Positions 17,253-26,403 of a stretch of DNA of 64,000 bases are shown here, piece after piece; within the stretch, counting starts at the first letter, position 1; the number at the start of each line of letters is the position of its first letter. The notes beneath the pieces are model-generated. The model was not told the origin of the DNA, searched no databases, and was given only the letters and a program-made list of their open reading frames with translations. Made by a program: the position numbers and the translations under genes. The DNA is from SIRX01 sp965213905 (GTDB taxonomy: Bacteria > Actinomycetota > Rubrobacteria > Rubrobacterales > Rubrobacteraceae): positions 248,001 to 312,000 of the forward strand of contig OZ243922.1 in assembly GCA_965213905.1 (NCBI GenBank), read 5' to 3'.

Positions 17253-17471
17253 TTAGCGCCGTAGGAAAACGTTCAACAGGATAGTCCCGACGACGGAGAG
17301 CAGGATCATGAGCCCTACCGGGAAGTAGACCGTGGCGTTGCCCCGCCGAAACACAAAGTCCCCCGGCAACCGGTCCAACCCGAGCCGCCCCAGGACGAGA
17401 AACAGGCCACCGAGCACCAACAGCAGGACGGCGCCGCCGACGAGCAACTTTCCTATGTTTTCCAGGCCCAT
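17253..17471 (-). CDS. Small membrane protein, DUF2905 family
   Basis: A 72-residue protein with two hydrophobic helices (about residues 8-27 and 50-69) and between them GRLGLDRLPGDFVFRRGNATVYFP. That central segment is the hallmark of the DUF2905 family. These genes often lie beside ruvB or queA; here the stop abuts the queA start codon with no gap. Function is unknown. Confidence 0.8.
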   Translation of the reverse strand: MGLENIGKLLVGGAVLLLVLGGLFLVLGRLGLDRLPGDFVFRRGNATVYFPVGLMILLSVVGTILLNVFLRR

Positions 17472-17526
17472 ACCCGCATTTTACCGTGCCGGGAGCCGGA
17501 TGGAAGAGTTCGACGCAGGGGACTCT

Positions 17527-19011
17527 GTGGTAGATTCAAGCCAGACGATGAGTAGGATCCAACTAATCCTTGCCGGCATTTTTGCGCTTTTTTTGATCTC
17601 CATCGGCGCGACTATCCTGGCGGTTTCCGGCCCTACCGGTCCTACCGACCCGCCTCCTCAAACTTCCCAAGACGGCGCCTCCTCCGACCCCTCGACCGGG
17701 TTGTCCGCCCGGTTGCGCGACGCCGTAACGGCCGGGGGGATAATGGAGCACCAGCGGCGTTTCGCGGCCATAGCGGAAGAGAACGGTGGGAACCGGGCCG
17801 CGGGAACCCCCGGCTACGACGCCTCGGCCGGGTACGTCGCCGAGACCCTGCGCGAAGCCGGCTACGAGGTTTCGACCCAGCAGTTCGCGCTACCGGAATC
17901 CGCAAGAACGGCGGAGGCCGAACTCGAGCGCACTTCCCCAAACCCGGAAACCTACGGGCGCGGGGAGGACTTCTCGCTTATGGAGTCTTCGGGCGGCGGG
18001 GGAGTATCTGCGCCGGTACAACCGGTGGACTTCGCGCGGCCCGACGCCGGGGGGCCCGACTCAACCAGCGGCTGCGAACCGGAAGACTTCGAGAGCTTCG
18101 GCGAGGGCTCCGTGGCCCTTTTGCGGCGTGGGACCTGCACCTTTGCGACCAAGGTAGAAAATGCCGAAGCGGCGGGCGCCGCGGCGGTTTTAGTCTCCAA
18201 CGCGGGAACCGGCGGGGATACCGGCACGTTTAGCGGCAGCCTGGGCGCTTCCGGCCCGGAGATACCCGCGCTCGCCACGGGCTCCGGGGTCGGGGAGGAC
18301 CTGGCCCGCGACGACGGCCCGGAAGTTCGGCTCGTGGTGGAGCCGGACGCCGGGGCGGACACGACCCGCAACGTCATCGCGGCCTCACCCGGCGGCGATG
18401 AGGAGAACACGGTCGTGGTCGGCGCCCACCTGGACTCCGTCCCCAACGGCCCCGGCATGAACGACAACGCCTCCGGTTCGGCCACGATACTGGAGGTCGC
18501 CCAGGAGATGGCCCGGCTGGAAGAACAGCCCCGCAACAAAATCCGCTTTATTTTCTGGGGCGGCGAGGAACTAGGTCTTTTGGGGTCCGACTACTACGTG
18601 AACGAGCTGGAAGAAGACAGTCTAAACGACATAGCCGTCTACCTGAACTTCGACATGGTCGCCTCCCCAAACTACGTCCGTTTCCTCTACGGCTCGCCGG
18701 AGGTTACGCGGGTCTTCGAGGAGTACTTCGAGAACCGGGGTCTGGAGACGGACTCTTTTGATCTGGCGGGTCGTTCGGACCACGGACCTTTTGCCGCCGA
18801 GGACGTACCCGTGGGCGGGATCTTCTCCGGCGACAGCAACACCAAGACCCGCCAACAAGCCCGCCAACAAGGCGGCGAAGCCGGCGAGCCCTACGACGCT
18901 TGCTACCACAGGTCTTGCGACGACCTGGACAACCTCAACCGGGAGGCCCTGCGCGAGATCTCCGATGCCGCCGCCCACGCGACCGCCACCTTCGCCCGGA
19001 GGGAATACTAA
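17527..19011 (+). CDS. Secreted or membrane-anchored M28-family zinc aminopeptidase with PA domain
   Basis: About 494 residues. A hydrophobic N-terminal segment (about 10-33) acts as signal or anchor, followed by a Pro/Thr/Ser-rich linker. A protease-associated (PA) domain is recognisable by VALLRRGTCTFATKVENAEAAG. The M28 peptidase domain carries the zinc ligands in VVGAHLDSVPNGPGMNDNAS, WGGEELGLLGS, YLNFDMVASPN and a C-terminal YHRSCDD. The GTG start at 17527 follows AGGGGACTCT. ATG 17500 and ATG 17548 are alternatives and change only the cytoplasmic end. It is divergent from DUF2905. Likely degrades peptides outside the cell. Confidence 0.85.
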   Translation: MVDSSQTMSRIQLILAGIFALFLISIGATILAVSGPTGPTDPPPQTSQDGASSDPSTGLSARLRDAVTAGGIMEHQRRFAAIAEENGGNRAAGTPGYDASAGYVAETLREAGYEVSTQQFALPESARTAEAELERTSPNPETYGRGEDFSLMESSGGGGVSAPVQPVDFARPDAGGPDSTSGCEPEDFESFGEGSVALLRRGTCTFATKVENAEAAGAAAVLVSNAGTGGDTGTFSGSLGASGPEIPALATGSGVGEDLARDDGPEVRLVVEPDAGADTTRNVIAASPGGDEENTVVVGAHLDSVPNGPGMNDNASGSATILEVAQEMARLEEQPRNKIRFIFWGGEELGLLGSDYYVNELEEDSLNDIAVYLNFDMVASPNYVRFLYGSPEVTRVFEEYFENRGLETDSFDLAGRSDHGPFAAEDVPVGGIFSGDSNTKTRQQARQQGGEAGEPYDACYHRSCDDLDNLNREALREISDAAAHATATFARREY

Positions 19012-19079
19012 GCAGAACAGGCCAACCTCTACCAAAATGGGTAGTAGCCCGATCATACTTCTTTATATTTCAAGCTGTC

Positions 19080-19115
19080 TACCAGTCCCGGAGTTTGACA
19101 CGATACTGACTGGTA
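19080..19115. repeat. 8-bp inverted repeat with 20-base loop
   Basis: TACCAGTC at 19080-19087 is the exact reverse complement of GACTGGTA at 19108-19115, with a TTGACA in the loop. There is no T-run after it on either strand, so it is not a typical terminator; it might be an operator or a hairpin in the leader of the small gene at 19200. The rest of 19012-19199 shows no gene. Confidence 0.4.
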
Positions 19116-19199
19116 AAACGAGTTACAGACAACCCCCGTTTGTCGGTTATGTTCTGGTCTACGGCGTAGGCTTACTTAGAAATCAGGTGTATCCGGCAC

Positions 19200-19379
19200 A
19201 TGACCATATTCAACCTCTATTTGCTATCGTTTCCTCTGGGCATCGCGGCGATTTTCTTTGCTTACCAGGCTTCGAGGAAGGACATCGGCCGGGGCGAGAA
19301 GACCATCTGGATCGCCTCTTCTTGCGGGTTGGTGTTGAGCGCGGTCTTGATCCTCATATTTATGTTGACGACTTTTTAG
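19200..19379 (+). CDS. Small two-helix membrane protein (59 residues)
   Basis: ATG at 19200 opens a frame of 59 codons ending at TAG 19377. Residues 3-20 (IFNLYLLSFPLGIAAIFF) and 40-58 (SCGLVLSAVLILIFMLTT) are hydrophobic, separated by a charged turn (SRKDIGRGEKTIW). Codon third positions favour G/C. AGGTG lies 11 bases before the start. The stop overlaps the end of the convergent VOC gene. I know no family for it; the pattern of two clean membrane segments and a charged loop makes chance unlikely. Confidence 0.5.
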   Translation: MTIFNLYLLSFPLGIAAIFFAYQASRKDIGRGEKTIWIASSCGLVLSAVLILIFMLTTF

Positions 19380-19906
19380 GTCTGGCTCCCGACCTCGGTG
19401 CCGCCCAGTTCGGCGAGCAGGCTTTCGAGGTCCAGCGGCCGGGTAAACATCGCGAGTTCGCCGGTCCCGGTTCGGGGCCATTCGTCTTCGGGGCGGTCCG
19501 CGTACAGCTCGACGCCGTTTTCGTCCGGGTCGCGGAGGTACAGGGCTTCGGAGACACCGTGATCCGAGGCCCCGTCTATTTGGTGTCCGGCCTCTAAAAG
19601 CCACTGTAGGGCCTGCGCCAGGTCCCGGCGCTCCGGGTATAAGACCGCGAGGTGGAACAAACCGGCCGAGCTTCGCGGCGCCGGCGGCGCGTCCTTACTC
19701 ATCCAGGTGTTGAGCCCGATGTGATGATGGTAGCCACCGGCGGAGAGAAAGGCCGCATCCTCACCGTACCGTTGGGTTACCTTGAAGCCTAGGATGTCCC
19801 GGTAAAAGCCGAGGGCGCGTTCGATGTTCGCAACCTTCAGGTGAACGTGCCCGATTTGGGCGCGGGAGCTTACGCTACGGGTGTTGCGAGTTTGTTCGTT
19901 CTGCAT
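19376..19906 (-). CDS. VOC-family (glyoxalase/extradiol dioxygenase-like) protein
   Basis: A 176-residue protein of the vicinal oxygen chelate superfamily, closest in look to CatE-type catechol 2,3-dioxygenase-like proteins. It has IGHVHLKVANIERALGFY (first metal histidine, about residue 21), GYHHHIGLNTW, AGLFHLAVLYP and a DPDENGVELYAD segment with the final glutamate. Probably a metal-dependent ring-cleaving or lyase enzyme; the substrate cannot be told. It starts at ATG preceded by GGAGGTGG. Confidence 0.78.
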   Translation of the reverse strand: MQNEQTRNTRSVSSRAQIGHVHLKVANIERALGFYRDILGFKVTQRYGEDAAFLSAGGYHHHIGLNTWMSKDAPPAPRSSAGLFHLAVLYPERRDLAQALQWLLEAGHQIDGASDHGVSEALYLRDPDENGVELYADRPEDEWPRTGTGELAMFTRPLDLESLLAELGGTEVGSQT

Positions 19907-19942
19907 AGAAGGCCACCTCCGCGGGGGGTTTTGGCCGGGATT

Positions 19943-20821
19943 CTACCGCTTGCGGCCGAGGGTATTGACGACTACGACGCCCGCCAGGACTATCCCGGCC
20001 CCCACGAACGAGAGCAGGCTCGGGACTTCGCCGAGCCAGACCCAGGCTATAAGGAACGCCGTCGGGCCGACCAGGTATAGAAAGCTCACCCCCCGCGAAG
20101 CCGAAAGCTGGGAGAAGACGTGGGCGTAGGTGACGTAAGCTATGGCCGTCGGGAAAACGCCCAGGTAGACGAGGGCTAGCGTGGAGTCTAAGGGTGCGGC
20201 GCGCACTTCGCCGGCGAGGCCCGGCAGGAACACCATCGCGAACAATGTCCCGGCCCACATGGCGTAGGCGGTAAAGTTTAGGGAGCCGTACTTGCGGAGG
20301 TAGGGCTTCTGGATCACGAGGTAGATGCTAACCGAGACCGCGGCGATCAGGATAATAAAAGCGCCGGGTGCGAAGCGCAGGCCGTCCCCCTCGCCCAGCG
20401 CTATAAGCGCCGCGCCGAAAAAGCTGACGACCATCCCGATCCACCCGGCGATCCGCAGCCGCTCCCCCAAAAAGGCCGTCGCTAAAAGCGCGGTAAAGAT
20501 CGGGGCCGTGTTGACGAGCAGGCTCGCCGGCCCCGCCGCGACGGTTATTTCCCCGTAGTTCAGCGTCGCGTGGTAGACGGTAAACGCCAGGAAACCGCCG
20601 AGCAGGATCACCGGCAAATCCCGAAGCTCCGGAAGCGGCATCCGGGTTGCCACCGCGTACACCAGCAACACGAGGGAGGCGACCAACAACCGTACCAGGG
20701 CTATGTGACCGGGGCCGTAATCCTCCAGCCCGGCCCGGATGCCGGCGAAGGCCGAGGCCCAAAAGATTATCGTGAAGCCGAGGAAGATCGGTATCTGAAA
20801 GTTTTTGGCCGCGCTTTTCAT
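19943..20821 (-). CDS. EamA/DMT-family transporter
   Basis: A 292-residue integral membrane protein with about ten hydrophobic segments arranged as two EamA repeats. The first repeat begins IFLGFTIIFWASAFAGIRAGL; the second ends LLSFVGAGIVLAGVVVVNTLGRKR. Repeat signatures such as ASLLVNTAPIFTALLATAFLGE and GPTAFLIAWVWLGEVPS are typical of the drug/metabolite exporters. It starts at ATG, divergent from ilvD with about 100 bp between them. Substrate unknown. Confidence 0.85.
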   Translation of the reverse strand: MKSAAKNFQIPIFLGFTIIFWASAFAGIRAGLEDYGPGHIALVRLLVASLVLLVYAVATRMPLPELRDLPVILLGGFLAFTVYHATLNYGEITVAAGPASLLVNTAPIFTALLATAFLGERLRIAGWIGMVVSFFGAALIALGEGDGLRFAPGAFIILIAAVSVSIYLVIQKPYLRKYGSLNFTAYAMWAGTLFAMVFLPGLAGEVRAAPLDSTLALVYLGVFPTAIAYVTYAHVFSQLSASRGVSFLYLVGPTAFLIAWVWLGEVPSLLSFVGAGIVLAGVVVVNTLGRKR

Positions 20822-20923
20822 CCCGCCATTCTAAACCCTGGGGGTAACTTCTCCGTCTGGCGCAGAGGCGCTTTACTTCCTATACTCTGAACTACACGCA
20901 TTTAGAGGAGATTTGGAGGTTTC

Positions 20924-22606
20924 ATGGAGACTACTGATACCCGCCGCAACAGCCGCACGATCTTGGATGGTAGAGACCGCGCCCCGGCCCGCTCTTTCCT
21001 TAAAGGAATGGGCTTCTCCGAAGAGGATTTGAACAAACCCGTAGTCGGGGTCGCACACTCCTGGATCGAGACCATGCCCTGCAACTTCAACCACCGCCAC
21101 CTGGCGGAGAAGGTAAAAGAAGGCATCCGGGAGGCCGGCGGCACGCCGATGGAGTTGAACACCATCTCCATAAGCGACGGCATAACGATGGGGACGCAGG
21201 GGATGAAGACCTCGCTCGTGTCGCGGGAGGTGATCGCCGACTCCATAGAGCTCGTCGGGCGGGGCCACATGTTCGACGCCGTCGTGACCATCGTCGGTTG
21301 CGACAAAACCCTTCCCGCCGCCGCGATGGCCCACGTCCGGCTCGGCATCCCCGGCGTTATCGTCTACTCCGGCTCGATAAAACCCGGCCGCTTCCACGGT
21401 AGCGACGTGACCATCCAGGACGTTTTCGAGGGCGTCGGGGCAAACGCGGCGGGCCGGATGTCCGACGACGACCTGAAAGACCTCGAAGAGCACGCCTGCC
21501 CCGGGGCCGGAGCCTGCGGCGGCCAGTACACGGCGAACACGATGGCGATGGTGCTGGAGTTCCTCGGCCTCTCCCCGATGGGCTCCGCGAGCCCGCCCGC
21601 CCTGGACGGCCGCAAAGACGAAACTTGTATCGAGGCCGGCAAACTGGTTATGCGGCTTTTGGAGAACGGCCTGGGGCCGGGACGTATCCTGACCCGCAAA
21701 TCTTTCGAGAACGCCATCGCGGCCGGGGCGGCGACCGGCGGCTCGACGAACTTGGTGCTGCACCTGCTCGCCATAGCCCGCGAGGCCGGCATACCGCTCG
21801 ACATAGACGACTTCGACCCGGTCAGCAACCGGACCCCGATAATCGCCGACCTCAAGCCCGGCGGCCGCTACACCGCCGTAGACCTCGACCGGGCCGGCGG
21901 CTCCCGGCTGCTCGGCAAGCGTCTGATCGAGGCGGGCCTCGTGGACGGCGGCCAGCTTACCGTGACCGGAAATATCCTCGCCGAGGAAGTCGAGGGCGCG
22001 GAGGAAACCCCGGGTCAGGCCGTGATCCTGCCGGTAGACGAACCGCTGCGGGAAACCGGAGGTCTCGTTATCCTCAAAGGCAACCTCGCCCCCGAGGGAT
22101 GCGTTATCAAAGTGGCCGGTTACACCCGCCCGCGCCACGAAGGACCGGCCCGCGTCTTCGACTCCGAAGAAGAGGCGATGGAGGCCGTTCAGGCTGAAGA
22201 GATCTCCGCGGGCGACGTGGTCGTGATCCGGTACGAAGGACCCAAAGGCGGCCCTGGAATGCGCGAGATGCTCGGCGTCACCGCCGCGCTCGTCGGCCAG
22301 GGACTCGGCGAGACCGTCGCCCTCCTCACCGACGGCCGCTTCTCCGGCGCCACCCGTGGCTTTATGGCCGGCCACGTAGCCCCCGAAGCCGCCCACCGCG
22401 GCCCGATAGCCGCCGTCCGAGACGGAGACACCATTACCCTGGATATAGAAGAGCGGCTTTTGGGCGTAGGCCTGACGGACGAAGAGCTAGAATCCCGGCT
22501 CTCCGGATGGACCGAGCCCGATCCCCCATTCTCGACGGGTGTTATGGCTAAATACGCGGCCCTGGTCTCGTCCGCCGCGGAGGGTGCCGTTACCCGACCA
22601 GATTAG
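20924..22606 (+). CDS. ilvD: Dihydroxy-acid dehydratase
   Basis: A 560-residue iron-sulfur enzyme of branched-chain amino acid synthesis that dehydrates dihydroxyisovalerate and dihydroxymethylvalerate. The three cluster cysteines are seen in MPCNFNH, VGCDKTLPAAAM and ACPGAGACGGQYTANTM. The C-terminal LLTDGRFSGATRGFMAGHVAPEA is the second family signature (split here at GFM). Length is normal. A strong GGAGG precedes the ATG. A TATACT at 20881-20886, about 38 bases before the start, may be a -10 box, but no good -35 is seen. No other ilv gene is in the window. Confidence 0.95.
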   Translation: METTDTRRNSRTILDGRDRAPARSFLKGMGFSEEDLNKPVVGVAHSWIETMPCNFNHRHLAEKVKEGIREAGGTPMELNTISISDGITMGTQGMKTSLVSREVIADSIELVGRGHMFDAVVTIVGCDKTLPAAAMAHVRLGIPGVIVYSGSIKPGRFHGSDVTIQDVFEGVGANAAGRMSDDDLKDLEEHACPGAGACGGQYTANTMAMVLEFLGLSPMGSASPPALDGRKDETCIEAGKLVMRLLENGLGPGRILTRKSFENAIAAGAATGGSTNLVLHLLAIAREAGIPLDIDDFDPVSNRTPIIADLKPGGRYTAVDLDRAGGSRLLGKRLIEAGLVDGGQLTVTGNILAEEVEGAEETPGQAVILPVDEPLRETGGLVILKGNLAPEGCVIKVAGYTRPRHEGPARVFDSEEEAMEAVQAEEISAGDVVVIRYEGPKGGPGMREMLGVTAALVGQGLGETVALLTDGRFSGATRGFMAGHVAPEAAHRGPIAAVRDGDTITLDIEERLLGVGLTDEELESRLSGWTEPDPPFSTGVMAKYAALVSSAAEGAVTRPD

Positions 22607-22633
22607 CCCGTTGGGAGCTTGGGGGCTCCGAGA

Positions 22634-23140
22634 TTGAACCAACAAGAAACGAACCTCCGCGCGTGTTCCGGGTGCGGGGCCGCCGTGCCCAACAAAGAAG
22701 GCTCGGCCCACCGCTACATCGGGGCTTCACCTGGCTGTTGGGACATCTTTGGTGAGGTGCTGGCGAAAGAATATGGCGATTACCGCTACTGGCCGGTCCA
22801 CAGGATGACCGTGGACGCCTACGCCGTCCAACACCCGAGCACGTCCTCGCCGCAGTCCATCAAGTCCGTCGCGGTGCATCTCATTAGCCTGCACTTGACG
22901 CTGGAACGCGGTCTGCCCGGGGACCGGGTAGTGAAAGAAATGCAGCGTGCCGCAGGCCGAAGCCACGAGTCCTTCTTCTGGTTGGAACCGCCCGATTTTC
23001 TGGGTGAAATCACTGTACTGGACGTGCAGCCAGCAGGGAACCCAGACGAACACAAGGAACTCGTCGAACGAGGGGCAAGATCAGTGTGGGAAGCTTGGGG
23101 GACGCAGCATGAGACGATCCGCGAGTGGGCGGAACGATGA
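22634..23140 (+). CDS. DUF5946-family protein
   Basis: About 168 residues. It has a CxxC near the start (ACSGCGAAVP), then AHRYIGASPGCWDIFGEVLAKEY, HRMTVDAYAVQHP and SVAVHLISLHLTLERG. This order of motifs fits the DUF5946 family of soluble proteins of unknown role, possibly metal binding. TTG 22634 has a GGGGG eight bases before it. TTG 22619 is an alternative that adds five residues. It follows ilvD by a few bases and may be cotranscribed. Confidence 0.7.
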   Translation: MNQQETNLRACSGCGAAVPNKEGSAHRYIGASPGCWDIFGEVLAKEYGDYRYWPVHRMTVDAYAVQHPSTSSPQSIKSVAVHLISLHLTLERGLPGDRVVKEMQRAAGRSHESFFWLEPPDFLGEITVLDVQPAGNPDEHKELVERGARSVWEAWGTQHETIREWAER

Positions 23141-23145
23141 ATACT

Positions 23146-24006
23146 TTATGACCGCTCATCCAGCCAGCGGGTAATGTCTCCGAGAACCCGCTCCTTCTCC
23201 GGTTCGTTCAGGATCTCGTGGTAGAAGCCTTCGTAGAGCTTTAGCTCCTTGTCTTCGGAGCCGGCCAGTTCGAACAGGCGTTGGCTGCCTCGTGGGTTCG
23301 TAAGATGGTCTTCGGTGCCGTGCATGACGAGGAGCGGCAGCTTGATCTCTTGCGTCCGCTCCCGAATGCGGCGCATGGCCTGGAGGATTTCGTAGCCGGT
23401 CCGGGCGGGGGCGGGCCGTTTGCCCGAGAACGGATCCTTGCGGGCGGCTTCGATCACCTCCGGCAGGTGAGAGAGGGCTTTTATGTCTACCTTGGTGACC
23501 GGCGCCCGCGGGAAAAAGCGAGAGATAATCCCCGACAGCCAGATCAAAACGGGCGACACGTTCTCGGCCGGCTCTAACGCCGGCGCGCTGAGAACGAGGC
23601 CCCGCAGGTCCGGCCCCCGTTCCAACACGAACAGGCCCGCAACCGCCCCGCCCATGCTATGCCCCAGCAAGAACAAAGGCTTCTCCGGCTCCCGGCTCCG
23701 GACCCGCCGCACGAACGACCCCAGATCCTCGACGTACTCGTCAAAGGACCCCACGAAAAACCGCTCTCCCTCGGACTCCCCGTGCCCGCGCAGGTCGAGG
23801 GCATAAACGGCGTAACCCCGCCGGGCGAGCCACCCCCCAACGTGGTCGTACCGGGCGCCGTGGTCTTTCAACCCGTGCACGAGAACGACGGCGGCCCGCG
23901 CCCCGCCTTCCGGCCGCCACCAGTGTTCGAAAAGTCTTATACCGCCGGGACCGGTAAAACTGCCCCCGCCCCGCCCGATACCCGGGGCGTCATTCTCATC
24001 CGTCAC
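23146..24006 (-). CDS. Alpha/beta hydrolase, monoacylglycerol-lipase-like
   Basis: A 286-residue serine hydrolase. The nucleophile elbow is LLGHSMGGAVA (about residue 115), the acid lies in HGTEDHLTNPRGS (about 232) and the histidine in EGFYHEILNEPEK (about 263). The early VVLVHGLKDHGARYDHVGGWL and LDLRGHGES segments match the monoacylglycerol lipase/lysophospholipase group. It starts at GTG directly after the ruvB stop, so it may be read from the ruv transcript. Likely an intracellular esterase; substrate unknown. Confidence 0.82.
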   Translation of the reverse strand: MTDENDAPGIGRGGGSFTGPGGIRLFEHWWRPEGGARAAVVLVHGLKDHGARYDHVGGWLARRGYAVYALDLRGHGESEGERFFVGSFDEYVEDLGSFVRRVRSREPEKPLFLLGHSMGGAVAGLFVLERGPDLRGLVLSAPALEPAENVSPVLIWLSGIISRFFPRAPVTKVDIKALSHLPEVIEAARKDPFSGKRPAPARTGYEILQAMRRIRERTQEIKLPLLVMHGTEDHLTNPRGSQRLFELAGSEDKELKLYEGFYHEILNEPEKERVLGDITRWLDERS

Positions 24007-25140
24007 CTATTCCGGCTCTGGCTGGTCCCGGCCCGGCATCGGGATTCCCAAGTGCTCGTAGGCCCGGCGGGTTGCGACCCGACCCCGGCTCGTGCGTTGT
24101 ATAAGGGCGCTCTGTAACAGGAACGGCTCGTACACGTCCTCCACCGTGTCCCGCGCCTCCCCGAGCGCCACCGAGAGCGTGCCGACACCGACCGGACCGC
24201 CGTCGAACTTATCTATGATGAGCGTCAGGTAGTCCCGGTCGGTCCGGTCGAGGCCGATATCGTCCACGCCCTGCATCGCGAGCGCGGCGTTAGCCGTTTC
24301 CTCGTCTATGTTGCCGTCACCAACAACCTCGGCGTAATCCCGGACGCGCCGGAGGAGACGGTTCGCTATTCGCGGCGTGCCCCGGCTCCGCCCCGAGAGC
24401 TGCTCGGCGCCGCCGTCGGTTACGGGTATGTCCAGGATGCCGGCGTTGCGGACCACGATCTTCTTCAGATCCGCCGGCTTGTAATAGTCCAAACGACTGG
24501 TGAACCCGAAACGGTCGAGCAAAGGCTTTGTCATAAGGCCCGTGCGCGTCGTCGCCCCGACGAGGGTGAAGCGCGGCAGGTCCATGCGGATGGTCCGGGC
24601 CGAGGGACCCTGGCCGAGCACGATGTCCATGGCGTAGTCCTCCATCGCCGGGTAGAGGACCTCCTCGATCTGGCGGTTCAGACGGTGGATTTCGTCTATG
24701 AACAGGAAGTCTCCTTCTTCGAGCGCCGTGAGGATAGCTGCCATGTCTCCCGCCCGCTCCAGACTCGGCCCGCTCGTAGGATGCAACTGCACGCCCATCT
24801 CCGTCGCCAGTATCCGGCACAGGCTCGTTTTGCCGAGACCCGGCGGGCCGGCGAGCAGCATGTGGTCCAAGGCCTCATCCCGCTGGATGGCCGCCTGAAC
24901 AAAGATCCGCAGGTTCTCCTTAAGCGACTCCTGCCCGACGAATTCGTCCAGGCTCCGCGGCCGGAGCGTAGGCTCGTCGTCGCCCTCGAACGGCTCCGGG
25001 TTTAGCGGGTGCTCGCCCGGCGGTCCCCCCGGAGGCCCGTCCGGCGGAACGCCGCCCGGCGGCCCGGCGGCCCCGGTTATGTCCTCCGGCACCTCTTCCT
25101 CCCGGCGGCCGACGGTAAAGTCGTCGAACTCGTCGCTCAA
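24007..25140 (-). CDS. ruvB: Holliday junction branch migration ATPase RuvB
   Basis: A 377-residue AAA+ motor that drives Holliday junction migration with RuvA. Walker A is GPPGLGKTSL (about residue 93), Walker B FLFIDEIHRLN, sensor VGATTRTG with downstream arginine LLDRFGF, and a C-terminal winged helix. The N-terminus has a Gly/Pro-rich stretch of about 45 residues before the conserved RPRSLDEFVGQ, longer than usual. The TTG start overlaps the ruvA stop as TTGA. It lies in the classic ruvC-ruvA-ruvB order. Confidence 0.95.
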   Translation of the reverse strand: MSDEFDDFTVGRREEEVPEDITGAAGPPGGVPPDGPPGGPPGEHPLNPEPFEGDDEPTLRPRSLDEFVGQESLKENLRIFVQAAIQRDEALDHMLLAGPPGLGKTSLCRILATEMGVQLHPTSGPSLERAGDMAAILTALEEGDFLFIDEIHRLNRQIEEVLYPAMEDYAMDIVLGQGPSARTIRMDLPRFTLVGATTRTGLMTKPLLDRFGFTSRLDYYKPADLKKIVVRNAGILDIPVTDGGAEQLSGRSRGTPRIANRLLRRVRDYAEVVGDGNIDEETANAALAMQGVDDIGLDRTDRDYLTLIIDKFDGGPVGVGTLSVALGEARDTVEDVYEPFLLQSALIQRTSRGRVATRRAYEHLGIPMPGRDQPEPE

Positions 25141-25736
25141 CGCCTACCCCCGATCCTCCGTAGAGCCTCCTTGATGTACTTCTCGACCGTATCTTGCGGC
25201 GGAACCTCGTTTAGCGTGTGCTCAGCTTCCTCCAGCGAGTACCCCAACCCGGTCAGCGCCTCGCGGGCCTCCATGTACGGCCCGCCGCCCCCGTTTGAAG
25301 AAGGCGACTTGGTGCTTTCCATCGGGGCGAACACCGCCAGGTCTTTACCCTTTAGCTCCAGCACCAGCCGCTCGGCGGTCTTCTTGCCAAGGCCCGGCAC
25401 GGAGGAGATCTTCACCACGTCCCCGCGGGCGACGGCCTCGGAGATCTCCTGCGGCGAAAGCGTCGAGAGGACGGCGTTGGCCAACTTCGGCCCTACCTTG
25501 CTCACGGCGGTCAGGGCATCGAAGGCGGCCCGCTCGTCCCTGGTTGCGAACCCGAAGAGGAGCATCGCATCCTCCCGGACCACCATCCTGGTGTGCAGCA
25601 CGCACCCCTCTCCAACGGGCGGCAGGTCGTTCATCGTGCCCGCCGGGGTCAAGACCCGGTAGCCGACGCCGCCCACGTCGAGCACCACGCCCTCGGCGTC
25701 TTTCTCTACGAGTTGTCCGCGAAGCCTGTGTATCAT
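25137..25736 (-). CDS. ruvA: Holliday junction DNA-binding protein RuvA
   Basis: A 199-residue protein that forms the tetrameric junction platform. The N-terminal OB-fold begins MIHRLRGQLVEK; the two helix-hairpin-helix motifs appear around VSKVGPKLANAVLS and SSVPGLGKKTAERLVLELKGK. The C-terminal domain that contacts RuvB follows a poorly conserved linker (about 135-150). Length is normal. It starts at ATG 24 bp after the ruvC stop. Confidence 0.94.
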   Translation of the reverse strand: MIHRLRGQLVEKDAEGVVLDVGGVGYRVLTPAGTMNDLPPVGEGCVLHTRMVVREDAMLLFGFATRDERAAFDALTAVSKVGPKLANAVLSTLSPQEISEAVARGDVVKISSVPGLGKKTAERLVLELKGKDLAVFAPMESTKSPSSNGGGGPYMEAREALTGLGYSLEEAEHTLNEVPPQDTVEKYIKEALRRIGGRR

Positions 25737-25760
25737 GGTCTAATTATCCGGCACGAACGG

Positions 25761-26285
25761 TCATTTTCCCACCCCCACCTTGCCGCCCATCCGGGAAGTA
25801 AAGGCGTGACAGATGGCGATGGCGAGGCCGTCGGCGGCGTCGTCCGGACGGGGGATCTCGCGCAAGTTCAAAAGCGCCCGGACCACCTCCTGCACCTGGC
25901 GTTTATCAGCCCGGCCGTAGGAGGTGATCGCCTGCTTCACCTGCAGCGGCGTGTACTCGGCAACCTCTATACCGGCCCTGTAAGCGGCGAGGATCGCGAC
26001 GCCCCGCGCCTGGCCGACCGTGATCCCCGTGGTCACGTTGGTGTTGAAAAACAGCTCCTCCACCGCGACGGTGTCCGGCCGGTAACCCCGCACCAACTCC
26101 GTCACGCCGTCGAAGAGGCGGCCGAGACGCCGCGGCATCTCCCAGTTTGAGGGGGTGGTGATCGCGCCGTGCTGCACGTACCGCAGCCGGTTTCCAGCCT
26201 CGCTGCGGATCACCCCCCACCCCATCGTCGCCGTGCCCGGGTCTATGCCGAGTATTGTCTGGGCCGTGCCGCCGGTCGTGAGCAT
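25761..26285 (-). CDS. ruvC: Holliday junction resolvase RuvC
   Basis: A 174-residue endonuclease that cuts Holliday junctions in the RuvABC complex. The acidic catalytic residues are visible in ILGIDPGTATMGWGV (first Asp), VAVEELFFNTN (Glu) and PRPDDAADGLAIAICH (final Asp pair). GRADKRQVQEVV is a further family segment. Length is normal. It heads the ruv operon and is divergent from the carboxymuconolactone-decarboxylase-like gene, with about 120 bp of shared promoter region. Confidence 0.95.
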   Translation of the reverse strand: MLTTGGTAQTILGIDPGTATMGWGVIRSEAGNRLRYVQHGAITTPSNWEMPRRLGRLFDGVTELVRGYRPDTVAVEELFFNTNVTTGITVGQARGVAILAAYRAGIEVAEYTPLQVKQAITSYGRADKRQVQEVVRALLNLREIPRPDDAADGLAIAICHAFTSRMGGKVGVGK

Positions 26286-26403
26286 ATACTAAGGTTACTC
26301 CGACACCCGGGATAATGCACCGCCACCTACATATTGTGGGTTTATCCGGTAAAACATCCGAAACTGGTAGCATGATGCCACGACAGAACGAAAGGAGCGA
26401 CGC

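Noticed and set aside
19095..19100. TTGACA in the loop of the inverted repeat
   Set aside because: No acceptable -10 hexamer 15-19 bases downstream.
20873..22396. Minus-strand open frame of 507 codons
   Set aside because: Antisense shadow of ilvD with no recognisable protein features.
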